A DNA stretch of 64,000 nucleotides from Triglochin maritima (lineage: Eukaryota > Streptophyta > Magnoliopsida > Alismatales > Juncaginaceae), in contig OY821787.1 of assembly GCA_963682175.1 (NCBI GenBank), positions 22,918,501 to 22,982,500 of the forward strand, in the 5' to 3' direction. How positions within the stretch are numbered: position 1 is the stretch's first letter; each line of letters starts with the position of its first letter. Shown here piece by piece: positions 44,282-56,384 of this stretch. The position numbers and the translations under genes are program-made. Below the pieces are notes generated by a model. That model worked only from the letters and a program-made list of their open reading frames with translations. It was not told the DNA's origin and made no database searches.

Positions 44282-45830
44282 TGTTTTGATGATCTAATCA
44301 ACCTAATCTTAATCACAATCTAATGTAGAGTAGCACACATTATGCATAGCATATATATTGCTTTGTGCTAACATCTACAGCTTATCAAGAGTCAAGGAAG
44401 AAAGGAATTTAAGTCAAGACATGTTATCAAGCTTTTGAAGACATGTAATTTTACTTGTAATTGAGTCTTAAGAACTTGTGTATACTTGAGAGCATACTAG
44501 AGTAAATATCTACTCACATACACACTAGGTTCCTTATATAAGTCACACACACTCACATGAATTGGACTTCAATAGGTCACCCAAACATAGACAGGAAAAC
44601 ACTTAAACCTAAACTTAATCTGCCTATGCCAATCGGTCGACCGAACTTGTTCTCAGTTCGACTGATTGGGTCAGTTATTTCTGTTAGTCTATAGTGTCTT
44701 ACCGGTCGTCCGGTTGTACCATTTTGTTTGACCGTCTACACGTGTCATTTAACTGGTAGACTTGTTGTTTTATACAACTATCAGATTTTCATAAACCCCG
44801 AAATTCCTTGGCCACTGGTTGATCGATGCCTGCCTAGTGGTCTACCGGATGAAGCACTTTTTGTTATCCAGAACTTACTGGAACTTTTTGGTCTACCGTT
44901 CCCTAGACCCCGGTCGACCGAATGTAGCCTTCTCTTGAAGCCCAAAGTGCCTGTTAATTTTTGGTCGAACAAGACCATTCCTTGAGTTCGACTGTTTATC
45001 TTTTGTCTGGACAAAACTCCCTGAACGGTCGACCGTCTCATACTTTAGTTCGACTGTCCACTTAAGTGAACTTAAGTTATAGCAAATTTGGTTCGACCGT
45101 TCTTGATTCGGTTTGAACGTGTCCACACCTTTATGGAAACAGTCGACCGGTGAACCCGATGCGGTCGACCGAATTTGTCCCAAATAGTGTCTTGAGCTTT
45201 TCTGTTTTGTGTGTCTTACACAAACACTTACCACTTTAATCACACCTTAGGAGCTTATAAATAGATGTTACTAAGACAATTAATTCAAGAACTCTTACAC
45301 TCCAAATTGTCATACACATCGAAAGCTCCCAAACCTTGATTCCCCAAATCCTACTCTCCAAGCAAACTTTCCACACTTTTAGATCAAATTCCAATCATAC
45401 TCTATGTGTGCTCAAGTTAGAGTGTGTGATCCACTCAACTTTGTTGTCAAAGAAGTAGACGTCTCGGTGAAAGCTCGAGGCAACTTGTAAAGACTTCGGT
45501 GAAAGCAAGAAGTGATCCTTCTCGGGTTGTGAGAAGAGGAGCCAAGCTTGGCGAGGGTTGTTAGCGAGCTTGAAGATTGTAAAGGCATTGTCTCCCAGCT
45601 AGGAATGGGGAGCAGATAGTGAAGATGTGAGGGAAGCTCGAACTATCGAGCATAGCTTGCAAGAGAGGACGTAGGCGGGTGGTCTAACCTCTGTAAAATT
45701 CCCCCGTGCATTGTGTAGTTTGCATTTTTCTAGTCTCTACTTGTCTTTGTTGTTTCCACTGCAAATCTTGTTTGTTTAAGTATAGATTAATGTAAAATTG
45801 ACTAGATAACTAAGGCCATATACGATCCTA
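44282..45830 (+). repeat. Copia-type (SIRE-like) LTR with palindrome array
   Basis: It starts TGTTTTGATGATC, typical of SIRE/Maximus LTRs. The U3 has several CGGTCGACCG palindromes (44634-44643, 44911-44920, 45025-45034, 45162-45171) and many variants before a TATA box (TTATAAATAG, 45255-45264). The 3' edge (about 45830) is my estimate. The first 250 bp also occur inverted at 51347-51560. Confidence 0.6.
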
Positions 45831-45887
45831 CATAACCAATTTCATGGGATCTCCACTTAGATTGGTTGGGTTGCCGTTCTAGATGAG

Positions 45888-47230
45888 TCATAAAATGGGT
45901 CTCAATCCCATCCCCAACTTGGATTTCAGAAGTTGATCTAGATCAAGTACTTTGGTGAATGGATCAACTATATTGTCTTTGGTACCAACAAATATCTCCC
46001 TTTCCAAGACGAACTCCGTTATAGACTTCCGTCTGACTTGGATATGTCTCCTTTGTTTGTTATTATACTTTGAGCTTCTTAGCTTTGCAATACTAGTCAT
46101 TGGCAATTCAGAAAGCAGTCCTTCCAACCATTCTGCTTCCATTCCACTTGTATCCAAAGCACAAAGTTCAACCTCAAACGTAGATCAAGACGATATGGTC
46201 TGTTTTGTAGACCTTCAGGAGACTGCATCTCCACCCAGAGTAAAAACATACCCTGTCACACCATTACTCCCATAGTTTTTGGCTATCCAGCTTGCATCAT
46301 TGAACTCTTCAAGTACAGCTGGGAATTTCCCATAATGCAGCTCAAGGGTAGAAGTACCCTTCAAGTACTTTAGACTCTATCCAAAGCCTCCTAATGAGTA
46401 CAATCAAGATAACTTGTGTATCTACAAAGTTTGCTCACCGAGAATGAAATATTTGGTCGTATGCAATTTGAAAGATACATCAAGCTACCTATATTTTGAG
46501 AATACCTCAATTGTAAAACTGGAACACCACTCTTGTTCTTATACTAAGGTTTTGATGAATCATATGGGGTTTTCACAGATCTACAATTTATATAGCGAAA
46601 TCTCTCAAGAACCTTTTCAACATAGTGAGATTGAGATATGGAAATACCCTCAACTGGTCTAATCAAATTGATACCTAAGATCACATTTGCAACACCCATA
46701 TCGTTTGTCTCAAACTTAGTACACAAGGACTTTGTTTCAAGTATTATTTCTAGATTTGATCCAAATAGTAATGTCATCGTCATACAAACACAATGCAATG
46801 CATACATAACTATGAACTTTGCAATAGACACACTTGTCAGAATCAATAACCTGGAATCCAAATGATAATATAATTTTGACAAATTTCTCATGCCAAGCTT
46901 TTGGGGCTTGTTTAAGTCCATATAGATACTTAACAAGTTTACAAACTTTGTTCTCGCTTTTAGAAGCTACAAATCCTTCAGACTGATCCATATAAATTTT
47001 TCTTCAAGATCACCATGAAGAAAAGTAGTTTTTACATCCATTTGATAGATCCTAAAATCATATACGGATGACAATGCTTAAATCACTCGGATAGTAGTCA
47101 TACAAGACACTTGAGAATAGGTAGCAAAATAGTATATTCCCTTCTTTTGTTTTAACCCCTCGACAACTAATCCTAAAATCATTTAGGCTTGGCTGTCTAT
47201 AAAATTTGGTTGCCTATTCAAGTCGGATTG
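45888..47230 (-). pseudogene. Copia reverse transcriptase and RNase H remnant
   Basis: Read leftward: a frame around GLKQKKGIYYFATYSQVS and YQMDVKTTFLHGDLEE (about 47170-47030), then KVCKLVKYLYGLKQAPKAWH (about 46950-46890). The catalytic box reads CLYDDD, then VILGINLIR and SQSHYVEKVLERF (about 46660-46600). The RNase H C-terminus is at 46157-45888 (EAEWLEGLL ... DPFTKVL ... LGMGLRPIL). This is the RVT_2 plus RNase H order of Ty1/Copia Pol. Frames change at least three times and stops occur, so it is dead. Gag, protease and integrase are absent. Confidence 0.85.
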
Positions 47231-47527
47231 ATAGGGAAATTTGTATGTTACTTCTATAGGTTCATTAGAGTCTATGTGATTGGATTTTAATTCATGTATG
47301 ATCAAGATTACATTGATTCCTGCAAATGTAGGATTTTAACTCATGTAGGATCAAGATTACATATGTATGATCAAGATTACATTTTAACTCATGATGAAGA
47401 CAGGCGGCAAGAAGAGTGTGAAGGCTCGTGCTCAAAGAAGGTATACTCGCCACCACCACTTAGACGATCCGAGAGGAAAAGTAGTTGGCGTAAGAATACG
47501 CGTACGGAAGGGAAGGGGGTCACCCCG

Positions 47528-48280
47528 TACCTTAAACCCATGAATGTCTTAGTGTGGAATGTGCGTGGCGCAAACGGACCCGACCGCACACTCATGATCA
47601 GTGGTCGAATAAGGGAGGTAAATCCGGATGTGGTTTGCCTTGTGGAGCACAAGGTTAAGTACAAGAAACCTGAGTGATTCAAGCGAGCAATTTGCCCTCA
47701 TGCTTGGACGTCAAATTGCATGGTTGTAGACTCGGGGCGCATTCTAGTGTTATGGAATGACCAGCTGGTAGACTTAAGAATTACTTTCGAATCAACTCAA
47801 TTGCTCCACTTACTTGGGAGCTTAAGGAAGGACGGCACTGAATTTGTCTTATGGCAATATATGGTGAAAATGGACATGTGGAGAGGAGAGCATTGGGGAG
47901 GGACTTAAATGAAGTGGCACCACATGGGGAGCGACCGTGGCTGGTTGGTGGGGATTTTAATTGCATACGGAAGGCTACTGAAAAGCGAGGCGGAGCTGCT
48001 GGAAATGAGGTGGCAATTCAGGAGTTTAATGAGTGTCTTGACACCATTAAACTACTTGAGATGCCCTCAACCGGAGGCGACTTTACTTGGTCCAACTCGT
48101 CGGAGGGAACTGCATGCATCGAGACAAAGCTGGACCGAATATTTATGAACAATGCATGGCTCGAGGTGTTCCCCAATTCATTCTACATTATTGGTGAAAA
48201 AGACTTGAGTGACCACACCATGCTTGTCATGAAAAACGGAAGGAAACGAAAGGAGGAAAAAGAAGATTTTCAGATTTGAA
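47528..48280 (+). pseudogene. LINE apurinic-like endonuclease domain (EEP fold), broken
   Basis: The domain starts MNVLVWNVRGANGP. It contains PDVVCLVEHKV (metal-binding Glu), WLVGGDFNCI (Asp-Phe-Asn motif) and ends near SDHTMLV (catalytic Asp-His). A stop at 47677 and two frame changes (before 47720 and 47851) split it. It nicks the target for target-primed reverse transcription in intact elements. Confidence 0.85.
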
Positions 48281-48774
48281 AACCATTGGGCAGATCACGT
48301 GGACTTCGGAGGAGTCGTGCAACAAGCTTGGACTACATCTGTGAGAGGTACACCCATGTTTCGTATAGTGAGGAAGCTGACTGAAGTAAGGAAAGCATTA
48401 ATTAAGTGGAGTTGGAGCACCTTTGGAAATGTTACAAACAAGGTGGGAGAGGCTAGGGACTCTCTTGCGAAAGTGAGGAGGTGAAGGCTTAGTGACCCGA
48501 ATAGTGGCGAGCTTGCTGAAGTAGAAAACGCAGCAAAGGATACTCTTGCCCGGGTCCTTACTTGGGAGGAGTACATTATACGACAAAAATCCAGAGTAAA
48601 GTGGTTGAAGGAGGGGGACCGAAACACTAGGTTCTTCCATGCGCATCTTAGAGTGAGGAGAGCCACCAATCAAGTGAGGCGAGTGGGAGAGGGGGAGAAT
48701 CTAGTGGAGGATGAGAACGACATCTGGGAAGTGTTCCGGTCTTTTTATGCTAACTTTTAGCTCATGGTTTTCAG
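48281..48774 (+). pseudogene. LINE linker between endonuclease and RT, broken
   Basis: Frames around RFENHWADHVDFGG (about 48280) and VKWLKEGDRNTRFFHAHL (about 48598-48655) are standard plant L1 linker motifs. Stops at 48482-48484 and near 48758 interrupt it. Confidence 0.75.
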
Positions 48775-50142
48775 GTGCAACCCCTTAAAAATTCCATTAT
48801 TCTACCACAAATTACAGCGGAGGAGGGGGCTGATTTAACATGGAAGTTGGACCCAAAAGAATTGCAAGATGTAGTGTTGAACGCCAATATTGATAAAGCG
48901 CCTGGGCCCGATGGTTTCAATGCAAAGTTTTTCAAAGCAGCATGGAGCATAATTCAGAGGGACATGGTAAAGACCGTCGCGTCTTGCTTGGATAGTGGAA
49001 GGGTCCTCACACAATGGAACAACACATCCATCACGATCATCCCGAAGAAAATGGCACTGACGGTGGTGGAGGACTTCCGGGCCATTGCTCTATGTAATAT
49101 GACGTATAGGTTCACATCCAAAGTCCTTGCAAACCGCTTCAAGAGGATATTACCACTGCTGATAGGGGAAAATCAGAGCGCATTCGTCCAAGGACGAAGA
49201 ATTAGTGATAACATCCTTCTCGCACACGAGCTCTGCCACAAGCTACATCTCGAGAAGGGGAAAGGACGTATGTGCATAAAGCTCAATATCCGGAAAGCAT
49301 ATGACTCAATCTCCTTGGAGTTCTTCGACCATGTGATGAAGAGATTTGGTTTCCCGGATAAGGGGAGACGACTGATTTTGGCTTGTGTGGAGGCATCGTT
49401 TGTGGTGACAGTAAATGGAGCAAACTCCACACCGTTTCGAGCCAGAAATGGTCTACGACAAGGTGATGCCCTAGCCCTCTACTTGTTTGTGATGTGCATG
49501 GAGGTGCTGAGTGAAATGGTGAAGATGGTGGTCATGGACAAGAAAATCGAGCCGTTATATTGTGGAGATGTCATCGTGTCACACCTCTTGTTTGCCGACG
49601 ACGTCCTACTCTTTGCAAGGGTTACCATAGCAAATGCTCGAGCCATTAGAAACATTCTTGAGGAGTTTACAGCAAGCTCGGGTCTGAAATTTAACGCCTC
49701 GAAAAGTTAGGTCTTCATGGGGGGAGATTGGACGCATGGAGCTTGGATCGAGGCACACCTTGGGATGGAGTGCAAGGCTTTTCCGGTGGTGTATCTTGGG
49801 CTGCCATTATTTTCTGGAAGAATGGGGAGATCCCATTGTGTACCACTCATAAACAAGCTAAAGGCTCGCCTCTCAACATGGCAACAATGGCTTCTTTCTA
49901 TGGCTGGGAGAGTGGAGCTAGTACGGAGTGTCCTCACCTCGTTCAGCATTTATTGGACTTCAGCGTTTCTTCTACCAAGAAGCGTCTTGCATGAATTGGA
50001 CAAAATTATGTGCCATTTTATTTGGGGAGGGGAGAAGAAGTGGGTGGCGGTGACTTGGAAGGACGTTTGTACTCCAAAAGACGAAGGAGGCCTCGGATTA
50101 AGGAGGCTAACGGAATGGAATGATGCGGGCCTTCTCCGGTAG
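48775..50142 (+). pseudogene. LINE reverse transcriptase, catalytic Asp lost
   Basis: A 311-codon open stretch to 49710, then a stop and continuation (49717-50142). RT motifs: KAPGPDGFNAKFFK, TSITIIPKK, FRAIALCNMTYRFTSKVLAN, QSAFVQGRRISDNILLAHE, motif A KLNIRKAYDS (Asn at residue 171 where the family has Asp; 49285-49287), NGLRQGDALALYLFV, motif C FADD (residues 273-276). The second piece holds the conserved VYLGLPLFSGR and thumb-like LINKLKARLSTWQQWLLSMAGRVEL segments. The motif A change alone would abolish activity. Confidence 0.9.
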
Positions 50143-50183
50143 TTTTGGCTTGTGGTGGCGGACAGCACTTCCCTTTGGGCTAA

Positions 50184-51034
50184 TTGTGTCCGGCGAAATA
50201 CCTAAGGAACCGCTCCATTTGGCTTGCAAGACCACCACCTACCTCCTCAGGGGCATGGCGAGGGCTGCTGCGAGTCCGATATATTGCTAGGAGACACATC
50301 CAATATGAGGTGGGAAATGGGGAAGCGATTCGGTTTTTCCAATTTCCTTGGTGTGGTGAACCGTTTCAATGCACAAGCTAGGGTGACCAGCTTAAATACG
50401 AGATGGGGGTTCCTTGGGACGTTAAGGTGTCGTACTTCATCAGAGAAGGGTCGTGGTACGTCCGTCCCCACGATCCAGTAGGATGGAAGAAGTTTTCTCA
50501 AGGATAAGCCAAGTGTGCATTCATGGAGGAGAGGATAGACCGGTTAGACCAGATGGGACGGGTGCAACACTTGGGATGAAGGAAGTATGGAGTTGGGTGA
50601 GGCAACTGGGCAGGAAAGTCCCTTGGGCGGGGATGGTATGGCACAAATTTGTTGTCCCAAAGCACACACTCACAGCTTGGCGAGCATTGAAGGGGCGTCT
50701 GCTCACAAAGCGGCGAATGATAAAGCGATGTGTAAATCTAGATCCAACTTGCGTGTTATGTGAAGACCAAGAGGAAGACATGGAGCATCTTTTCTGGAAT
50801 TGTCAATACACGAAGGAGGTGTGGAGGTGTCTCCTCAACCTCATGCGGCTCCACCAAACTGCTGCAAGCAGTCTAGAGAGTGAGGTCTTGCGACTTTCAC
50901 ATGCGAGTGGAAGCCGACTTGACAAAGTGGTCAGAAAGTGGGTGGTAAGTGCTACGATATATGAATGCTGGCATGAGCAGAACCGTAGGATTTTGAGGGC
51001 GAGAGGCAGCAACCGCAAGCTACCATTGCTGTAG
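50184..51034 (+). pseudogene. LINE C-terminal region with zf-RVT domain
   Basis: Frames around LRVRYIARRHIQYEVGNG (about 50260-50325) are followed by the zf-RVT region from 50453: VWSWVRQLGRKVPWAGMVWH, FVVPKHTLTAWRALKGRLLT, then CVLCEDQEEDMEHLFWNCQY (Cys-Cys-His-Cys, about 50752-50811). At least two frame changes separate it from the RT. Confidence 0.85.
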
Positions 51035-51330
51035 TCAAAGATATAATCCGGAGGATGAGCTATCAAGCATCTAAACTCGCCAAAGATGAAGGAGAAGCGA
51101 GAGATTTTCAGGATACTTGGAACTAATTCCAACTTCTGAAATTTGATAAGATGTAATTATTTCCTTATACTACTTGACCTTCACGTTAGTACAAATAGGT
51201 GGTAGGGAGAAGCCGGTTATGCATGTGGCATACACCCGCGAACTAAACGAACAAATTTTGGTAGATGTAAACAGTTTCTTACTAATACAAATTTTAGAGG
51301 CTAAGCCTCCCTTTTGCTTCGCAAAAAAAA
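51035..51330 (+). other. LINE 3' UTR and A-tail
   Basis: The noncoding 3' end closes with GAGGCTAAGCCTCC, then TTTTGCTTCGC and nine A. The GAGGCTAAGCCTCC is an inverted repeat typical of plant LINE 3' ends. Confidence 0.7.
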
Positions 51331-51346
51331 AGATTACTTGATTCCT

Positions 51347-51560
51347 AAGACTCAAAAAAAGATTAAATTACATGTCTTCAATAAGCTTGATTACATGTCT
51401 TTAGTTGATTCTCTTCTTCCTTGAGTCTTGGTAACCTGTAGATGTTAGCACAATACAATATATCTTCTATGCAATATGTGTGCTACACTAAATTTGATTG
51501 CAATTAATATTAGGTTGAGTAAATCATACAAATACGGATTAAGGCCAAAACGCCAACACA
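51347..51560 (-). repeat. Copia (SIRE-like) LTR fragment, inverted relative to 44282
   Basis: On the minus strand this aligns with 44282-44500: GTAGCACACAT, TGTGCTAACATCTACAG, CAAGACTCAAGGAAGAA and GAAGACATGTAATTT are shared. The LINE interrupts it; its continuation is probably at 47321-47230. Confidence 0.65.
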
Positions 51561-51578
51561 AATAAACTTGTTACATGG

Positions 51579-53091
51579 TGATTGATCGTTTTAATTTACC
51601 GCAAGTGCATGACGTTAGTGAAGATGCGGCAAGTACGGGTCATACCACAAGGAGTTGTGCGTATTGTTGTTATCACCGTACTCGAGTGGGAAGAGAAGTA
51701 GATGGAAAGATTTAGGCAATGATAACTAAACAAAACTAAGATAGAAGAAATCAATCTAACTAAACCCCTTGGAGTGGAGGTGCAATAGTGATGTGTGTGC
51801 ATGAGGGTGTCCAACGATTAAGCATATGTGTAAGAGTGTGTGCTTACAAGTAGAAGCTAGTGTGGAATCTAAGTGTGAAACATATACAATTACATGGTAT
51901 ACAAGACTACGATAGGTTAGCATGAAGTTTTGACCAATTTTATGGATTCTCAAGTATGCAATAAGCGTCTAGTGTGGCCATTAAAGCATCAATCAATCCA
52001 AAGCATAACCTTAGTTCATTCAAGAAACATAAAACCAAATAAGGCAACCATTCATTTTCAATTCCATCGTCAAACAAAACCAATCACAAGCAACATGTCA
52101 AAAATAGATTTAGCATGAAACAAGTATCTAGTGAGGCCATTATCTCATCTTAAACAAGATTAACATGCTACAAGTTTTAGATCTAACATTAAGCACATGG
52201 AAATGACACAAACTTAGTACCCCATCAACACTTCACCATCAACTATATTGCCTCCATCCCAAATGAGGTGGATCTACTCACTAATCATCACTACAAACAT
52301 GGAAATGAAGTGATTAAGACTAAACATGACATAAAACTATAACTAGAAAACTAACCAACAAAATCACAAACTTTGGATAGAAAGGAACTTAATGACAAAA
52401 TGAACATGAATCCAACCTTATATTAAAGAAAATATGAGATTGCAACCTTCATCCACCTTCCTCTACTTGCAGCCAAATTGGGTGAAACCTAACCTACTCT
52501 AATGGTGGAAGTGGAGAAGTAGAAGAAAGGTAGGAGAAACATTGCTATATATAGAAGAAGGAGTAGTGCAGATGAATCAGGAAGCAATCTGATTACTGTA
52601 ATCAACTTCTCTTCGGTCAGGTGCACCCAAATAAACACATTCGAGCCATAAGAGAATTGTGGGGGTGTTTGAACCAAAATGATCCGCCAGTGGTGGATGT
52701 TTTGCCTCTGATCTGCCCTGATTCTCCCAGAAGCCAAAGTGGTGTATTTTACATGTAAGGTGCATGGTCCGCTGGTTCGAGCCCGTTTGGTCTTAATTCC
52801 CCCAAATACTTCTGAAAATTATGATAATGAGGGAATTTTACACCAGAAATATTTTCCTTATGCTCAGGTCCCTCAGGGTTTCATCTAGGTCGTTGCTTAA
52901 TTGCAGATGGGTCATTCAGCATGATAAACAAGTCCAAGATGCTTCAATAAGGTCATTTCTTCTTGGATTTAGGTTCATTTTGGTTCCTTTCTCATTTTTA
53001 TTACGTACACATCAAAAACTAGAGTAGCACAAAATAAGGGTAAAATAACGGATATATAGCATGAATGCAATGTATGATATGCTACTAATCA
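51579..53091 (-). repeat. LTR G (3' LTR of a Ty3-like element, 1513 bp)
   Basis: On the minus strand it starts TGATTAGTAGCATATC, like C, and ends AACGATCAATCA. U3 palindrome at 52681-52698, TATA-like CTATATATAG at 52546-52555, U5 end with GCGGTAAATT. CATGG (51574-51578) would be a target-site copy. The internal region lies to its right. Confidence 0.8.
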
Positions 53092-53636
53092 AATAACCCA
53101 CACATACCTTTTGCTAGTCCCAAGCAAAACAATGAAAGGGAAAAATGAAAGAAAGGAAAAATCATTCGTGAAACATGGAAATCCTAGCTCACTTTCATAG
53201 GAATCAGAGTTGAACTTAGCACGTGCAACAAACCGTTAAACCTTGTTGTTGCCAACGAGTTGGAGTGGTGTCTCCTGAGGGTTTTCAGCGGAAATACCCA
53301 CAAAATTGGAACATTGATGCATTATTCAACCTAGCAACACGACTCGATAGACCTACTTTTGTCATTCATGGGACACGATAATCCTACAGGCCGACGCTAT
53401 ATATTTATCTTGTCCACACACCTAGCCTAGGGAACCATTCGTGCAAGTTAATTAATAATTTAAGTGAAAGACATGGGCAACCTTAACATCCTCAAGTGAT
53501 ACATCGTGTAAAGTCCATTAAGGTTCTTCTTTTTCTCATTTTTTTCTTTTCTCTTTAAAGAACAACGAATTAAAAGTAGTTGATGTTTAAATCTCCCAGG
53601 TTCCGGTTTCATGCATCATTGCCTGTAAGGACTTGC
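53092..53636 (-). other. 3' noncoding remnant of element G
   Basis: Minus strand, next to LTR G. It has a degenerate polypurine tract (53092-53108), the conserved module (about 53170-53310; loop GCAA, stem decayed), and the upstream block ending at GGCAATGATGCATGAAAC (about 53608-53625). The TRIM cuts it at 53636. Confidence 0.7.
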
Positions 53637-54138
53637 TGTAACACCCCGAAAGATTAGTCCCATATTGCCTAACGCGAAAATGTTAGTGTGGGATATAATT
53701 ATATGGATTCACTACCACAATACTTAGCCACTTAAGTTTTGTCGCAATAGGTGGGTGTTGTGGGACAGTGGGCTCATGAGTGACGGACCGGGACTTAGGC
53801 TTTTTGCAGGGTCGGGGACAGGACATTACAAAATGATATCAGAGAATGAAGCAGCCCGTATTGTGGGAACTAAGTACTACACCAAGAGGGTTGGATCCAC
53901 CTCTAGAATATGACAAGGACCTCAGGTATTTAAGTGAGGTAGGTTGTAACACCGCAAAAGATTAGTCCCACATTGCCTAACACGAAAATGTTAGCGTGGG
54001 ATATAATTACATGGATCCACTACCATAATACTTACCAACTTATCTTTTGTGGAAATTGGTGGGTGTTGTGGACCAGTGGGCTCATGGGTGATGGACTGAG
54101 ACTCGGGGTCTGTGCGAGCTTAGGGACGGGACGTTACA
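53637..54138 (+). mobile_element. TRIM: 502-bp miniature LTR retroelement
   Basis: Two 194-bp direct repeats (53637-53830 and 53945-54138), each TGTAACACC...TTACA, flank a 114-bp interior. The interior starts with TGATATCAGAG, close to the initiator-Met tRNA primer site (TGGTATCAGAG), and ends in AAGTGAGGTAGG, a polypurine-like stretch. It has no coding capacity. Flanking pentamers (CTTGC and CATAC) do not match. Confidence 0.8.
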
Positions 54139-54362
54139 CATACATTGGTACCAACTTAATTGTTGAATGTTAGTTTGTCGAGTGATGTTGTCCTCTTTAA
54201 GATTTTATTATAATAGATGAATTTATACATGATATCATTGATGCTGATGTGTTGGATTTTCAACCTGACATTCAGACCAAACCAAACTGTAAAGAAAGAG
54301 CTGAGACATTGCAGCCATATTCAGCCTACTAACTCAGAATTTTGGTATGACATTGTGTACAA
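54139..54362. other. Unassigned 224 bp between TRIM and LTR H
   Basis: AT-rich sequence. It does not continue element G, so a rearrangement separates it from 53636. I see no gene or repeat in it. Confidence 0.4.
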
Positions 54363-55779
54363 TGATTGAATTAGTTAAATTACAGCAAGTGCACGCCCAC
54401 GATGAAGTGATGGCAAGTACGGGTCGAGTCCACAGGGAGGGTGTGCGAGTTGAAATGCACCATACTCGAGTAGGGAAAGAAGATAGGAATGGGGTCGGAA
54501 TTACACTACGATGCGTATGAAATCGGAAAACAAATAATAAAACTAAACCCCTTAGGGTGTAGAGATGCGAATATGTGTGTGTGTGTGTGTGTGTGTTCAT
54601 TTGTGCTCATCACAACATACATGAAAACCATAAAACCAAATCCAACTTTGCCTCATGAAATAAGATAAAACATTATCATTATAACATACAAGACAATAAT
54701 TGAAATGAAGCTAAATGAACTCATGCATAAAGATGAAACCCCACTATGTCTTCACATGAAATAAGATTTACACAATCATTAAAATATACAAGACTAATAT
54801 TAATTAAGGTGAGGCCAACAAGAGCACATGCACATGTCATGTTTCCTTCTTCCACTCTACCTTATCCTTATCTCATCATTCCCCATAAAATAGGCCCACA
54901 AATCTAATTATGTGCTAAGCTTCACTCAAGAGCATTAGCACATCAAAGATAAGAGTCAAAATCCCATTAGATGGTTATGGAACTCATATGAGGTTCAAAT
55001 GTAGGATTAACACACACAGACACACACACACTAATACATCACATAATCACAACACTTTCTTCTCCACCCCCCAATGGGGACGGACTACTCTCTACTCATC
55101 TCTAAACTAAAGAAAGCATAAAAACAACAGAAACCCATAATGGAAATGAAGAAAAATGAGATTAAGAAAACAACAACATCAAACAAATTGCATCAAAGTA
55201 AAAACATTAATGCAAAGAAGAATATTCAACTAAGTTGAAATGAAAAGATTACAAAGTTCCTCCTCCTCTTACACTAATGAGCAGCAAAATAAAACTTAAA
55301 ACTAATGGAGAAGCAAGAAGAAGTGGGAGAGGATGGATTACAATGGTATATATAGACTAGTACATGGATAGGATTCATCTAGAAATAATCGGACGGTTCT
55401 AAATCACATATGATGGTCCTGGAATGCTCTGACCCAAATACCGGACCCACGACCGAAATTTGAGAACCTATGGACCAATTTGATCCCCCAGTGGCGTCTC
55501 AAGTAGGTCCGATCAGGTTTAAATTTTGGTCGATGTTGTAATTTCTTTGATCGACACATGTGGTGAAGCTCTGGTCTACTATCTCGACCCGATTTGGTTT
55601 TAATTGGAGAAATACTAATCTGATTCAAGTCATGTGGCACAACATTTTGTTCTTTACCGTCAGTCCCTCTGGGTTTTCACTTGTGTCCTTCCTGCTTTGC
55701 GATCCAGTCCTTGTGCATTACAAATGGGTTCAGAAGACTTAAATTAAGTCCATTCTCACTACTACAGAAAAAGGAATAT

Positions 55780-56110
55780 ACGTCGGATGTACGAGGCTAT
55801 ATACGTCGGATATAAGCACTCCCAGATCCGACGTTTATGTGTGCCTATACGTAGACGTCGGACGTGATATATCCGACGTCTATGCTTAAAGAATAGACGT
55901 CGGCCGTCCTTTAGGGCCGACGTCTATTCTTTAAGCATAGACGTCAGTCGTTATTTAAGACCGACGTCTATTCTTTAAGTATAGACGTCGGCAAAATAAC
56001 AGACGACATATATTTATTAGGTATAGACGTCGGTGCACTAACAACCGACGTCTATACCTTTCTTCAGAGGAATAAACGTCGGCTAATACAAACAGCCGAT
56101 GTCTATTCCT
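55780..56110. repeat. Left subterminal repeats of the CACTA element
   Basis: Repeated hairpins of the form ATAGACGTCGG...CCGACGTCTAT, spaced a few tens of bases apart. These are the usual transposase-binding arrays of the family. Confidence 0.85.
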
Positions 56111-56384
56111 AAACCTGGACAAAAAAAACGCATCCTGCAAACTTGTTTTTAGTCATCGTATTCGTGTACATACAACTGCACCAAATTCGTTCACTAATAA
56201 ATTTGTTCACAAATACTCACAATTTGATTCACATGTACGTACAAGCACAAACACACAATCATACATGGACAAACACAACCATACAACCATAGATGCACAT
56301 ACATACAAGCATACACAATTGACATTCAACACACTTGCAATTAATTCATTCTAAAATTAAGGCGATTATATTAAGGCATAAATT

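Larger units (their letters stand above)
47322..51330 (+). mobile_element. L1-type LINE (non-LTR retrotransposon)
   Basis: A plus-strand LINE ORF2 remnant with endonuclease, reverse transcriptase and zf-RVT in order, a 3' UTR and a 9-base A-tail (51323-51331). AGATTACATTGATTCCT (47305-47321) and AGATTACTTGATTCCT (51331-51346) look like the target duplication. No ORF1 is visible. The 5' junction is complicated by repeats of the target (47296-47390), so the exact start is uncertain. Confidence 0.8.

Noticed and set aside
45888..51560. LTR at 44282 and inverted LTR piece at 51347-51560 as the pair of one Copia element
   Set aside because: They are in opposite orientation, so they cannot be the two LTRs of one simple insertion; I annotate them as separate fragments.
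54570..54600. TG and CA dinucleotide runs (also near 11378, 12772, 20000, 43285 and 55015) as functional elements
   Set aside because: They sit at the same place in related LTRs and vary in length, as simple microsatellites do.
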